Source of the DNA: Methanocellales archaeon
GTDB taxonomy: Archaea; Halobacteriota; UBA148
DNA: 64,000 nt
Reading direction: 5' to 3'
Assembly (NCBI GenBank): GCA_028715985.1
Contig: JAQUQR010000002.1
Span: forward strand, 207,121 to 271,120
The translations under genes were made by a program, and so were the position numbers. Positions 28,222-37,390 of the stretch are shown here, piece by piece (within the stretch, counting starts at the first letter, position 1; every line of letters starts with the position of its first letter). The notes beneath the pieces were generated by a model. That model worked only from the letters and a program-made list of their open reading frames with translations. It did not search any database and had not been told where the DNA came from.

Positions 28222-29172
28222 ATGGTAGAGGTAACATCATCAAAAAAGGATAAATTAGTGGTCATGATACCTGCATATAACGAAGAAAAATCGATAGGGG
28301 AGGTCATAAAGGAAATTCCACGTGAAATGGAGGGTTTAGAAAAAACAGAAATTTTAGTAATAAACGATGGGTCTACTGATGGGTCTGTAAATATAGCTGA
28401 AAATGCTGGTGCCAAGGTCTTCTCTCATAAAACAAACCTTGGTTTAGGCGTTACCTTTAGGGATGGACTAGAAAAAGCATTAGAAATGGATGCAGACATA
28501 ATCGTGAATATAGATGCAGATTTTCAGTACGATCCAAAAGAGATTCCAAAATTAATAGAGCCGGTGATTAACGAAAGAGCGGATATAGTTTTGGGGGACA
28601 GGCAAATAGATAAATTAAAGCATATGCCGCTGAGCAAAAAATGGGGTAATAAAATCGCCACATGGTTGGTCAGAAGAATCACCGGGCTACCCATAAGAGA
28701 TGCACAGACAGGTTTCAGAGCATTCTCTCGAGATGCTGCTTTACGAATGAACTTGAGAGGAGATTACACGTATGTTCAAGAAACGCTTATACAAGCAGCT
28801 AATAAAAATTTAAAAATAGAGCAAATACCTGTTGAATTCAGAGAGAGAGACGGAGAGTCGAGACTGATTACAAATATTTTCAGTTATGCGAAATACGCGG
28901 GGCTTAATATAATTAAAAGTTATCGAGATTATCGCCCTCTTGAAGTCTTCACTGCAATAGGTGGCACTATAATTTTAATCGGATTCATATTCGGTGTAAG
29001 AGTTGTAATGGACTTTTTAAATTTTGGCCAGGTGGCACACTTGCCGTCAGCAATTTTAACCACCATGTTAGTTGTCACAGGCCTGTTGGTAATAACATTC
29101 GGACTGCTTGCAGATATGCTGAAAACACAGCGTATTTTTTTAGAGGAAATGATGTATAGACTGAAAAAATGA
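28222..29172 (+). CDS. GT2 glycosyltransferase with two C-terminal membrane helices (DPM1-like)
   Basis: 316 residues. The GT2 core has 'VVMIPAYNEEKSIGEVIKE', 'VINDGSTDGS' and the metal-binding 'NIDADFQYDP'. A membrane pair lies at about 238-262 and 276-300. The same architecture as the gene at 18671-19570 suggests transfer of a sugar to a lipid phosphate, here probably for a second or branching sugar. Five bases after the preceding GT4. Confidence 0.9.
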   Translation: MVEVTSSKKDKLVVMIPAYNEEKSIGEVIKEIPREMEGLEKTEILVINDGSTDGSVNIAENAGAKVFSHKTNLGLGVTFRDGLEKALEMDADIIVNIDADFQYDPKEIPKLIEPVINERADIVLGDRQIDKLKHMPLSKKWGNKIATWLVRRITGLPIRDAQTGFRAFSRDAALRMNLRGDYTYVQETLIQAANKNLKIEQIPVEFRERDGESRLITNIFSYAKYAGLNIIKSYRDYRPLEVFTAIGGTIILIGFIFGVRVVMDFLNFGQVAHLPSAILTTMLVVTGLLVITFGLLADMLKTQRIFLEEMMYRLKK

Positions 29173-29384
29173 AGTATAATAAAGATAGTAGGCACAGTAA
29201 GGAGATGAAGAAAAATAAAAGTGGCCTAAAATGCCAAAGAAGGATAAGAGAGAAGACAAAGATGCCACCACAGGATGGATTGAAATTAATATGTGACTTT
29301 ATTGGAAATCTTGAGGGGAAAGAGAAATTAAAACAATTCGGGAGGTTTCAAACGATAGAGAGGGACCAATATGGAAGGAAATAA
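29169..29384 (+). CDS. Small basic protein, doubtful
   Basis: 71 residues, strongly basic and unrecognised, filling the 198-base space between the GT2 and the next GT4. It starts by an ATGA overlap with the GT2 stop and ends 14 bases inside the next gene. No domain is visible. Coupling at both ends argues for translation; composition and lack of motifs argue for a chance frame. Confidence 0.3.
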   Translation: MKYNKDSRHSKEMKKNKSGLKCQRRIREKTKMPPQDGLKLICDFIGNLEGKEKLKQFGRFQTIERDQYGRK

Positions 29385-30477
29385 AGTTCCGAAGGCGAGA
29401 ATCATTTTTATTTCTGGTCGTGAACCGGGCTACGTGAGAAATGCAGTGATATTGAACGGTTTGAGAGCAAATGGCGTTGACGTGATTGAATGCACCGATA
29501 CATCAAAATCTTATATAGGGAGGTATCCGAAAGCGGTGGGGAAGTTTCTCTTGAGAAATAAAACGGATTATGATGCAATTTTTATTGGTTTTTTTAGTCA
29601 GCCTTTGGTATCTATAATAAGAAAACTGACTCCGAAGACTAAACCCATAATCTTTGATGCGTTTTTGTCTGCATACGACACAATGTGTTTTGATAGAAAA
29701 AAGTTCAGACCAGAGTCGTTAATGGGGAAATATTTTTATAGACTAGATAAGCATTCCTGCGAAATCGCAGATAAAGTTCTGTTAGATACAAATGCGCACA
29801 TAGATTATTTTGTGAAAACATTTGGGTTGGTAAGGAGAAAATTCCAGAGGGTTTTTATAGGCGCGGATGATTCGATTTTTTATCCTATGAGTGTGGAAAG
29901 AGATGATGATAAATTTATAGTATTCTGGCATGGTAATTTTTTACCTCTCTCTGGACTAGAGTATGTTATTAAAGCAGCCAAACTGTTAGAACCTTGTAGC
30001 GATATAGTATTTAAGATAGCGGGATGCGGGATAATGTATGATGAAATAGAGAAACTTATAGAAAAATTAGGCATCAGCAACGTTGAACTATTGGGTTGGA
30101 TTCCACACCAAAAATTGCCAGAGCAGATTGCAAAAGCGGATGTTTGTTTGGGAGGGCATTTTTCCGATATTGACAAGGCAAAAAGAGTAATAGCAGGAAA
30201 AGCATTTGAAGCAATAGCAATGAAGAGGGCGGTTATAGTGGGGAATAATCCTGCAAATAGGGAATTATTCACAGATAAGGAGAGTGCTTTACTGGTAGAG
30301 ATGGCGAATGCTGATGCCTTAGCAGATTCAATAGTGGAGCTGAAAGAGAGAGAAAAGTTAAGAAAGAGAATTGCAGAAAGAGGATATAAAGTATTTACTG
30401 AGAAATGCCGTCCTGAAGTAATAGGTAGGGAGGTGAAGGGAATAATAGAAGAGTTTAGTTTCAGTAGGGATAGGTGA
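29371..30477 (+). CDS. GT4-like glycosyltransferase
   Basis: 368 residues with a GT-B layout. The N-terminal domain is diverged ('IIFISGREPGYVRNAVILNGL'). The C-terminal domain is clear ('FIVFWHGNFLPLSGLEYVIKAAKLL', 'VELLGWIPHQKLPEQIAKADVCLGG', 'KAFEAIAMKRAVIVGNN'). Last glycosyltransferase of the plus-strand run that begins at the MNT/HEPN genes. Confidence 0.88.
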   Translation: MEGNKVPKARIIFISGREPGYVRNAVILNGLRANGVDVIECTDTSKSYIGRYPKAVGKFLLRNKTDYDAIFIGFFSQPLVSIIRKLTPKTKPIIFDAFLSAYDTMCFDRKKFRPESLMGKYFYRLDKHSCEIADKVLLDTNAHIDYFVKTFGLVRRKFQRVFIGADDSIFYPMSVERDDDKFIVFWHGNFLPLSGLEYVIKAAKLLEPCSDIVFKIAGCGIMYDEIEKLIEKLGISNVELLGWIPHQKLPEQIAKADVCLGGHFSDIDKAKRVIAGKAFEAIAMKRAVIVGNNPANRELFTDKESALLVEMANADALADSIVELKEREKLRKRIAERGYKVFTEKCRPEVIGREVKGIIEEFSFSRDR

Positions 30478-30598
30478 AAAATGACATAAATGGCAAGTAG
30501 ATTGATATGTTAGATCTTTTCTTAATTTCACTATCCCAACACAGCAATCGAAAATTCTTATATGGTTTGAAACTACAGTATTATTGGAGTAATTGCAC

Positions 30599-31250
30599 AT
30601 GATAACTAACGAATTTGGGGAAAGTATAAAATATTATATTGAGAATGAGGATATGTCTTATCTTAAAAATTTAGCAGGAAGAATAAAAAAAATTTGGTTT
30701 TAGTAATTTTGATCCTCACGGAATAACAAGTTATTTAACTTTCAGATACCCAATTGGAAATTTAACTATGTTTGAGGATTATAAGAAAATACCTTGCTGT
30801 GCAGAGTTAAAAGACGGTAAAATTCAATATTACTGGTATCCAAAGCTTGAAAATGACGATATTGCTTTCGATAGAGCTCTTAAAAGGGTTGAAGAGTTAT
30901 TAATAAAAAGTATTGAAGGTATAACCTCGGATAAGAAAATAGCTATTCCTTTAAGCGGGGATATTGATAGTTCTTTGATATTAGCAATATGTAGAAAATT
31001 ATATCCCGATAAAAAGATTTACACATATAGCACTGGTTTTTATGGTGAGGACGAATTTGAATATTCCAGATTGGTAGCAAAAAAAAATAATTCCATACAT
31101 AAAGAAAAAGTATTGTACAAGGAGGACTTTATTGGTGAAAATTCACTGTTGAAACCCCTTATAGAGCAAAAGTGTGAGCCATTACATCCAAATAAGATCG
31201 CATTAGCCAATATATATATAAAATGGCGAAAAGTGACGGATGTGATATAG
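30599..31250 (+). pseudogene. Asparagine-synthetase-like gene lacking the amidotransferase domain, N-terminal part (frameshifted)
   Basis: ATG 30599 opens a frame (MITNEFGESIKYY...) that runs into a stop at 30701-30703. Removing one A from the A8 run at 30685-30692 joins it to the frame that continues as GFSNFDPHGITSYLTF...PIGNLTMFEDYKKIPC, the linker typical of asparagine synthetases. The PP-loop follows (PLSGDIDSSLILAI). SGD in place of the usual SGG is unusual. The frame ends at 31250, while the true continuation is the frame from 31223. No glutaminase domain precedes it, so ammonia or another protein would supply nitrogen if it were active. Confidence 0.75.
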
Positions 31251-31951
31251 CTGTCTGTGGAGAGGGTGCTGACGACATTTTTGGAGGTTATGGACAAAAT
31301 CTTAGGATGTACATAAACTATAAAAATGATAAGCCTTTTTTTAAATTCTTTTTAGATAATTATAGATATTTTAGCTTAGAAGATAGAAGCAAAATTATAA
31401 GAGATAAATATTTAGTAAATGATTTTCAATTATTGAACTCATTTTTAGATGAAAGGGAGATGCCCGAAGACATTAGAGATAAAGTTTTTTATTTTATACA
31501 GAAAGTACATACTCCAGGCCTAATAATCAGAGGTGCAAACGCTATGCGATTTAATGATATAGATATGGGTTTCCCATACACGGATATTGAACTGGTTAAT
31601 TTTGTTAATTCCTTACCTTTTGATTTTAAAGTAAATTGGAAATCAGAAAAACATAAAAAAGCTGCTAAAGAGATATATTTTAGAGATATAAGTGAAAAAA
31701 TGGATATACCTAAATATATTTTAAAGAAACTAGCAGAGAGATATATCCCACATAATGTAGTATATCGCCCAAAATACGCTTCCCCACTTCCTTTTGATAA
31801 ATGGTTCAGAGACCTTAATAAATGGGATTTAGATGAAAATATTTTTAAAACTAAGAATATTAGCGCTTTTAATGGTCGGAAAAAGTTCATGATAGTAAAT
31901 CCCAACATATTTATAGAGGTATTCAGAAAATATAAACATAAGATTAAATGA
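31223..31951 (+). pseudogene. Asparagine-synthetase-like gene, C-terminal part
   Basis: 242 residues continuing the synthetase domain: 'MAKSDGCDIAVCGEGADDIFGGYGQ' is the conserved pyrophosphate/aspartate-site segment, followed by the helical C-terminus. The preceding frame reads ...ALANIYIK into the A4 run at 31220-31223; one more A there would join both. Restoring two single-base changes yields one continuous protein. It overlaps the next gene by ATGA, showing it belonged to the same operon. Sequencing error in homopolymers or real decay cannot be told apart here. Confidence 0.75.
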
Positions 31952-33087
31952 AAAAGAAAAAAGCGATATTTTCTGGAATACTGGTAATTGCTCTTTTAGT
32001 ATCCTCCTTTTTAGGAGGGGCTTATTCACAATACAGATATGAAATATCTTCTGATTTTTCTTCTTTTATTCCTAGCGCAATCAAACATGAAATCAGAACC
32101 CCTCCATCACAAAGTGTAGATGATGTTCTTTTAAAGCTAATTGAAAAAAAACCTGCCTTTTCATATAACGGCGACTATGAAACCTTTAAAAATGATTTTG
32201 AAAGATATAAATATATCTCGTTTGGCTACCCCACAGAGTTACATCAAGAATTTTTAAACTCGGAGATGTTAGGGAATATTACAATTGATGATACGCATTA
32301 TTCTGAAGGATTGGAAATTTCCAACATTAAATTCTCTGTAATTGGAGGAGATTTGCCTGGATTAATAGTCAAAAAAAAAGATCAACCAATAGGTAAAGTT
32401 GTTATTGTAGTGCCCGGTCATCCATCAAAAAGTAATCCACTAGATGACTTGATTGATAGACATTCCTATCAAAAGGGAATAGCTGTTGAACTTGCTAAGG
32501 AGGGATATACCGTATTTGCAATGGGATTACGGGGATTTAATACACAAATGGATCATAACGATTTTAACGAAATTGCTTCAATGTATTCTCTTTCGTGGTA
32601 TGGATTTCTAACATCAGATGCATTAATATTCCGGGAGCATATATCAAAAAAATATGATGTAAAACGTGAATCCATAGGAATGATAGGTCTTTCTACTGGT
32701 GGGGGGGTGTGTTTGTTTGCATCTTCTATCGATAAGACAATACCCTATGCAATAATATGCGGGTTTTTTGGCAGTTTCAGTCATAATTTTGTATTTGAGA
32801 ATCATTGTAGGTGTGGTAGAATTCCTGACATCCTAAATTACTTTGATATGAGAGATTACTTAATCGCGAGGGCCCCAGAGAAAGTCGTGGTTATCAACGG
32901 GGAATATGATACATTTAGCCCCACAGAAGCAGAAGAACAGTTTAGACAAGTCAAAGAAGTATATAAGATGATGGACGCGGAGTCAAACGCAACGTTTTAC
33001 TCACCAAAAAATCTAGGACATGAATATGATATCCCATTAATAAAAGAAGTTTTAAAAGAACAATTTAATGAAGGATATATACTATAA
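31948..33087 (+). CDS. Membrane-anchored alpha/beta hydrolase
   Basis: 379 residues. An N-terminal signal anchor (about 4-24, KKKAIFSGILVIALLVSSFL) would place the enzyme outside the membrane. The hydrolase core has the nucleophile elbow GLSTGGG, a likely acid in 'NGEYDTFSP' and the histidine in 'LGHEYD'. It resembles acetyl-ester or dienelactone-type hydrolases. Within a glycan cluster an esterase removing acetyl groups is plausible but unproven. It overlaps the preceding frame by ATGA; its stop codon lies in a tandem duplication. Confidence 0.8.
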   Translation: MKKKKAIFSGILVIALLVSSFLGGAYSQYRYEISSDFSSFIPSAIKHEIRTPPSQSVDDVLLKLIEKKPAFSYNGDYETFKNDFERYKYISFGYPTELHQEFLNSEMLGNITIDDTHYSEGLEISNIKFSVIGGDLPGLIVKKKDQPIGKVVIVVPGHPSKSNPLDDLIDRHSYQKGIAVELAKEGYTVFAMGLRGFNTQMDHNDFNEIASMYSLSWYGFLTSDALIFREHISKKYDVKRESIGMIGLSTGGGVCLFASSIDKTIPYAIICGFFGSFSHNFVFENHCRCGRIPDILNYFDMRDYLIARAPEKVVVINGEYDTFSPTEAEEQFRQVKEVYKMMDAESNATFYSPKNLGHEYDIPLIKEVLKEQFNEGYIL

Positions 33088-33110
33088 CAGAAATATATAC
33101 TATAACAGAA
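33075..33110. repeat. 18-nt tandem duplication at convergent gene ends
   Basis: ATATATACTATAACAGAA occurs twice (33075-33092 and 33093-33110). The first copy contains the hydrolase stop TAA (33085-33087); the convergent asnB ends at 33118. Same placement as the duplications at 1567 and 7020. Confidence 0.9.
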
Positions 33111-33117
33111 GGAGATA

Positions 33118-34932
33118 TTAAAGAAATTTAGAGATATCTAAATCACTTTGTTTAATTCTCTCTCTTTCTATAAACAGCTCATTAGACAATTCAAGAGTTG
33201 TAAAAAACAATACCTGCCTTAAAGAATTATCACTGATCTCCTTTTCCCTTTTTATTTTCTGTATTAATTCCATAACTTTCTCGGATTTAACAAGTCCTTT
33301 CTTAAAGATTTGTGATTTAGACAGAATACTGTCAGCAACTTCAACAAATTCTTCTTTAAAATACCTAAATAAGGGCATGCCAAAGGGTAGTTTGACTCTA
33401 TTTGTTATTTCATCAGGAAGCATGCCTCTCATTGCTTTTTGCAAAATATACTTTTTATTATTACCATTCCATTTAAGAGCGGAAGGTATCGTCATAGCGA
33501 ATTCAACAATGTGATGATCCAAAAAAGGAACCCTAACTTCATGGGAGTACGCCATGCTTGTTCTATCAGCTCTTATCAATTGTATCCCGGGCAATTCTGT
33601 TTTTAGCTCAAATTCAAGTGCGGCATTGAGCAATTCCTCTTTATCCGCTTTTTCAAGGTAAGTACCAAACGCAGTTGCTGGTTTAAGATTGTTATCCAGA
33701 TTATTTATCAAAAAGTCTTTAAAAAATATTTTTTTTTCTAACTGTGTATTAAAAAATCCCGAAGTTATTTTATTTGCTTTCCCCTTTATCGATGATCTCC
33801 TTGTTGCCGCTTTGTATAAATAAACATCATATCGGTTATAACCAGCAAAAAGTTCATCAGAGCCGTCGCCTGCCAAATCAATAATAACTCCATTCCTATT
33901 TATACCTCTTGATAAGAAAAAACCAGAAAACACTGAGGGCCTTCCAAAAGGGCCTTCCATATACCAAACGATCTTTACTAAATTCTTCGTTAATTCTTTA
34001 AATGGCACTATAATTTCATGATGTTCTGTGTTACAATAATCTGCAACAATTCTTGCTTTATCAAGCTCATCAGATGGATCATCAAAACCAATACTAAATG
34101 TTTTAATTGGATTATCCACAATCTGACTCATAAAAGCTACAATCGAACTTGAATCAATTCCACCTGATAAAGAAGCTCCTAAGGGCACATCACTCACCAA
34201 TGTTTTCTTAACAGCTTCTTTTAAGATGATTCGTAATTTTTTAGTGAAATAATCTTCGGATTTATAGTCTACGTTCGTCTTAACCTCCCAATATTTTTTT
34301 ATGACAACTCCTTCAGAATTCAAGGTGAGTATATGCCCTGGTAAGAGCTCATATATATCTTTTAGCATAGTCTCCCCATTTATGCAATAGGCATATGTAA
34401 TGAATTGGCTAAGCCCATGTAGGTTAAGCTCTTTTTTAACAGAGTTGGTTCTCGTTATTGACTTAATTTCAGAGCCAAAAATAAATTTTTTGTCTTTGTA
34501 ATGATAAAACAACGGTTTAATGCCTAATCTGTCTCTTGCTAATATTATTTTCCTATTAATAGAATCCCATAGTGCAAATGCGAACATGCCATTGAATAAT
34601 TTAACACAATCCTCTCCATATTCTTCATAAGAATGAATTATAACTTCAGTATCTGAATTTGATTTGAATGTGTGTCTTTTTTTTAGTCCAGATTTAATCT
34701 CCTTAAAATTATATATTTCTCCATTATAAACAACCCATATTGTACCATCTTCGTTTGACATTGGCTGTCTACCGTTCTCAGTTAAATCAATAATACTCAA
34801 CCGTTTATGGCCAAGGGAAAAAAAAGAATCAGTATAAAAACCATCCTGGTCAGGACCCCTATGACTAAGTGTTGCAGCCATTTCTTTGACAAGCCGCTTA
34901 TCTTCCCAATTAAAACCACATATACCACACAT
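33118..34932 (-). CDS. asnB: Glutamine-dependent asparagine synthetase-like (AsnB family)
   Basis: 604 residues with both domains. The N-terminal glutaminase starts MCGICGF with the catalytic Cys2 after Met removal, plus SHRGPDQDG and the 'YNGEIYN' loop. The C-terminal ATP-pyrophosphatase domain has SGGIDSSSIV and 'DLAGDGSDELFAGYNRY'. Family members make asparagine, but those in glycan clusters can amidate sugar uronic acids (for example WbpS). The presence of UDP-glucose dehydrogenase in the same island makes that possible. Downstream of the dehydrogenase and nucleotidyltransferase genes on the same strand. Confidence 0.92.
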   Translation of the reverse strand: MCGICGFNWEDKRLVKEMAATLSHRGPDQDGFYTDSFFSLGHKRLSIIDLTENGRQPMSNEDGTIWVVYNGEIYNFKEIKSGLKKRHTFKSNSDTEVIIHSYEEYGEDCVKLFNGMFAFALWDSINRKIILARDRLGIKPLFYHYKDKKFIFGSEIKSITRTNSVKKELNLHGLSQFITYAYCINGETMLKDIYELLPGHILTLNSEGVVIKKYWEVKTNVDYKSEDYFTKKLRIILKEAVKKTLVSDVPLGASLSGGIDSSSIVAFMSQIVDNPIKTFSIGFDDPSDELDKARIVADYCNTEHHEIIVPFKELTKNLVKIVWYMEGPFGRPSVFSGFFLSRGINRNGVIIDLAGDGSDELFAGYNRYDVYLYKAATRRSSIKGKANKITSGFFNTQLEKKIFFKDFLINNLDNNLKPATAFGTYLEKADKEELLNAALEFELKTELPGIQLIRADRTSMAYSHEVRVPFLDHHIVEFAMTIPSALKWNGNNKKYILQKAMRGMLPDEITNRVKLPFGMPLFRYFKEEFVEVADSILSKSQIFKKGLVKSEKVMELIQKIKREKEISDNSLRQVLFFTTLELSNELFIERERIKQSDLDISKFL

Positions 34933-34980
34933 TTTAATTAGTAAACTCTTAATGCCTTCTCCACTCCATACCGACCGAAA

Positions 34981-36042
34981 CTAACTTATTTTTATCAGAA
35001 TTTTTATGGATCGTAAAGGATTAAAAGCCATTTCTATTGCTTTATTAATCTCCTCTAAATTAAAGGTGTGAGTTATCATGTCTTTTACATTAATCTTTCT
35101 TGAAAAAATTAATTCCGCAGATTTGTCATGTAAACTATAATCAGAGGAGTAACTCCCGATTATATCAATCTCTTTATTAGAAACCAGATTTGGATCAATC
35201 ACCACTTCTTTATCTTTTATTTTATCAAAGACAAAGATAATATCTCCTCCTCTATCAATAGCATCTAAACCCTGTTTAACAGCACTAAGAGATTCTACCG
35301 CAACTAAGCACTTATTTGCATCCCTCCCGTTATTAAATTTTCTAATTTTTTCGACAAAGGAGGGATCTTCTGTGTAGATAGTGTAATCAGCTCCAAAATT
35401 TTTTGATAGGTTAAGTTTAAAATCGACTAAATCCGTTGCGATTACTGTGGCTTTTTCTATTTTACAAAGTTGGGTGAGGGTAAGACCAATAGACCCTTGT
35501 CCTAGTATTAATACGGTATCCTTTTCTGAAATATTTGCTCTCTTTATTGCTTTAAAACAACAATTCAGAGGTTCTACAAAAACAGCTTCTTCATATTTTA
35601 CATCGTCAGGTATCTTTATCAGTCCTCTTCTTGCAACTAGATTAGGTATTTTAGTATACTCTGCAAATCCACCTCCACTTGGTTTACCGTAGCCCGCTGT
35701 TGTGTCTATTTCTCCATAAGTTTCACATTGTGAATATTTTTCATTGAGACAATAGAAACACTCTAAACAAGGAACATGATGGAAAACTAAAACCCGATCC
35801 CCAACCTCAAACTTCTTTTCGCCATTCCTCCATACATTTTCTCCCACTTTTGCTATTTCTCCAACAATTTCATGACCAAAGATCCTTGGAGGATCTAATA
35901 AGTTATACACCACTTTTTTAACATCTGTTTTGCATAAGCCTACTGTTTTTGCCTTCAATAGGACTTCGTCATTGTTAATCTCTGGTATTGGTATGTCTTC
36001 AATTTCTATTTTCCCATTTCCTACATAAACTGCTGCTTTCAT
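34981..36042 (-). CDS. Zinc-dependent medium-chain dehydrogenase (threonine/sorbitol dehydrogenase-like)
   Basis: 353 residues. The catalytic zinc ligands C37 and H57-E58 are likely in 'GLCKTDVKK' and 'FGHEIVGEI'. The structural zinc loop has four cysteines in CLECFYCLNEKYSQC. The NAD(P) Rossmann motif is 'VLILGQGSIGLTL'. It oxidises or reduces an alcohol, probably a polyol or sugar. The position between a nucleotidyltransferase and an AsnB-like enzyme suggests synthesis of an unusual cyclitol or sugar precursor; that is inference. Confidence 0.88.
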   Translation of the reverse strand: MKAAVYVGNGKIEIEDIPIPEINNDEVLLKAKTVGLCKTDVKKVVYNLLDPPRIFGHEIVGEIAKVGENVWRNGEKKFEVGDRVLVFHHVPCLECFYCLNEKYSQCETYGEIDTTAGYGKPSGGGFAEYTKIPNLVARRGLIKIPDDVKYEEAVFVEPLNCCFKAIKRANISEKDTVLILGQGSIGLTLTQLCKIEKATVIATDLVDFKLNLSKNFGADYTIYTEDPSFVEKIRKFNNGRDANKCLVAVESLSAVKQGLDAIDRGGDIIFVFDKIKDKEVVIDPNLVSNKEIDIIGSYSSDYSLHDKSAELIFSRKINVKDMITHTFNLEEINKAIEMAFNPLRSIKILIKIS

Positions 36043-36075
36043 TTTTCTTATAAATTTAATAGGTCTTAAAACATT

Positions 36076-36825
36076 TTATTCTTTTCTATTGTTCTCCTCT
36101 AGCATCTTTTCAACTATTTTCTCTCCAATTTTTAAGTCATTATAGGTATCTATATCAATCCATGATAAACCTTTCGTACTTATAGGAAACACCTCTAAAT
36201 CATTCATTATTAAATTCTTTACTGCTTTTGTAAATAGTTGATCAAGAATTTTGCTGTCAACTAATCTTTTTAGTTCTTTGTAAAGCTTTGTCTTTCCTTT
36301 TGGACCAAATTTGTATAATCCTATTGCAACACCATGTGCCCTTTCAGGAGGGATTTGCTTGCTAACATCTTTGATTACGCCATTGATGATTGTAACTTTC
36401 ATTGCCTCTTCAGAAATTTCCCCTATTAAGGTATCATCAGTTGCTAAGGCAATTTCATAAGGTGATTCACTGAGATGTTGTAATATACGTTTACTAAACA
36501 AAGTGTCAGCATTTATAACAACAAAACTGTCCCCAACAACATTTTCAGCCAGCCACAACGAGTAAATGCTGTTTGTTCTATCAAAAACGGGGTTAAATAC
36601 ATATGTTACTGGAAAACCTTTATAGGTATTCCCGATTATTCCTCTAATTTTATCCCCACAGAAACCTATAACAATAACAATTTCTTGAATATTATTCTCA
36701 ACAATCCTATCCAAAATATACTCCAAAATGGTTTTATCTTTTATTTTGAGTAAACATTTAGGCAAATCTTCAGTTTGAGGCGATAACCTTGTGCCTTTGC
36801 CCGCAGCCAATAGAATAGCTTTCAT
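36076..36825 (-). CDS. Sugar/alditol-phosphate nucleotidyltransferase
   Basis: 249 residues beginning MKAILLAAGKGTRLSPQT with the signature GxGxRL...PK (LPKCLLKI). Length and lack of a C-terminal beta-helix resemble cytidylyltransferases such as LicC or phosphonate cytidylyltransferases more than RmlA. 'VVINADTLFSK' holds the metal-binding aspartate. First gene of a three-gene minus-strand unit with the dehydrogenase and asnB. A CDP-alcohol phosphotransferase gene lies nearby at 38226; a CDP-activated headgroup would link the two. Confidence 0.88.
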   Translation of the reverse strand: MKAILLAAGKGTRLSPQTEDLPKCLLKIKDKTILEYILDRIVENNIQEIVIVIGFCGDKIRGIIGNTYKGFPVTYVFNPVFDRTNSIYSLWLAENVVGDSFVVINADTLFSKRILQHLSESPYEIALATDDTLIGEISEEAMKVTIINGVIKDVSKQIPPERAHGVAIGLYKFGPKGKTKLYKELKRLVDSKILDQLFTKAVKNLIMNDLEVFPISTKGLSWIDIDTYNDLKIGEKIVEKMLEENNRKE

Positions 36826-36995
36826 TACTTGATCCCCTAAAAGGTGATTATTAGTATCTATTTAAAAAGTTTGTGCTAGAAGTTAGCACAAGAGTACTTC
36901 CGAATCCTACCTCCAACCAGGAAGGATTTTCATTTTAATCCAAAAAAGAGACCGTAAAAAGAGAGGATACACACATTTACGATGGGCAAAGGTCT

Positions 36996-37325
36996 TCAGC
37001 GAACAAGCAGACCGATTATTAACCGAGATACGGGAATGCATGGGGCGACCTCGTCAATGCCGAGTCTCTTCGGATTCGGACCCTCAAGCCCCGTAACCAG
37101 TCTGCTCAGGTATTTTTTGTCAATCCGCTTTGCCGCCTTCCGTCCATCTCGGCGACCGATGCGACGTCGTGAACATCATCTTCTCGCACAGCATGCTCAC
37201 ATAGGCCTCGAAACGTTTGGTATAGGGGCTGTATTTGTCACGAAGTTCAGATGTTCAACGCCTCGATAGCCACATCGACATCGGATCTTCCGTTCAGCGA
37301 AGAGGAGAAAGCGCTGCTTCTTTTC
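36996..37325 (-). pseudogene. Relic of an ISL3-family transposase
   Basis: Minus-strand translation gives successive pieces in different frames: ERKIRCRCGYRGVEHL, KYSPYTKRFEAYVSMLCEK, DVASVAEMDGR and AKRIDKKYLSRL followed shortly by RLGIDEVA. In order these match the layout of ISL3 transposases: zinc-binding N-terminus, RFE...LC helix, helix-turn-helix, then the first catalytic Asp in GIDE. At least two frameshifts and the loss of the C-terminal half show it is dead. GC content is clearly above the flanks. The rest of 36826-37390 holds only likely promoters (TATA-like 37344-37357 for the next gene). Confidence 0.75.
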
Positions 37326-37390
37326 CCCTCTTAATCGTGTGAAAAGTTTAAATATAAGGATAATGAAATTGATTTGGAAGAAGACATACT

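Noticed and set aside
36982-37269. 95-residue plus-strand frame in the gap at 37 kb
   Set aside because: The opposite strand gives ordered ISL3 transposase fragments, so this frame is a shadow of the relic.
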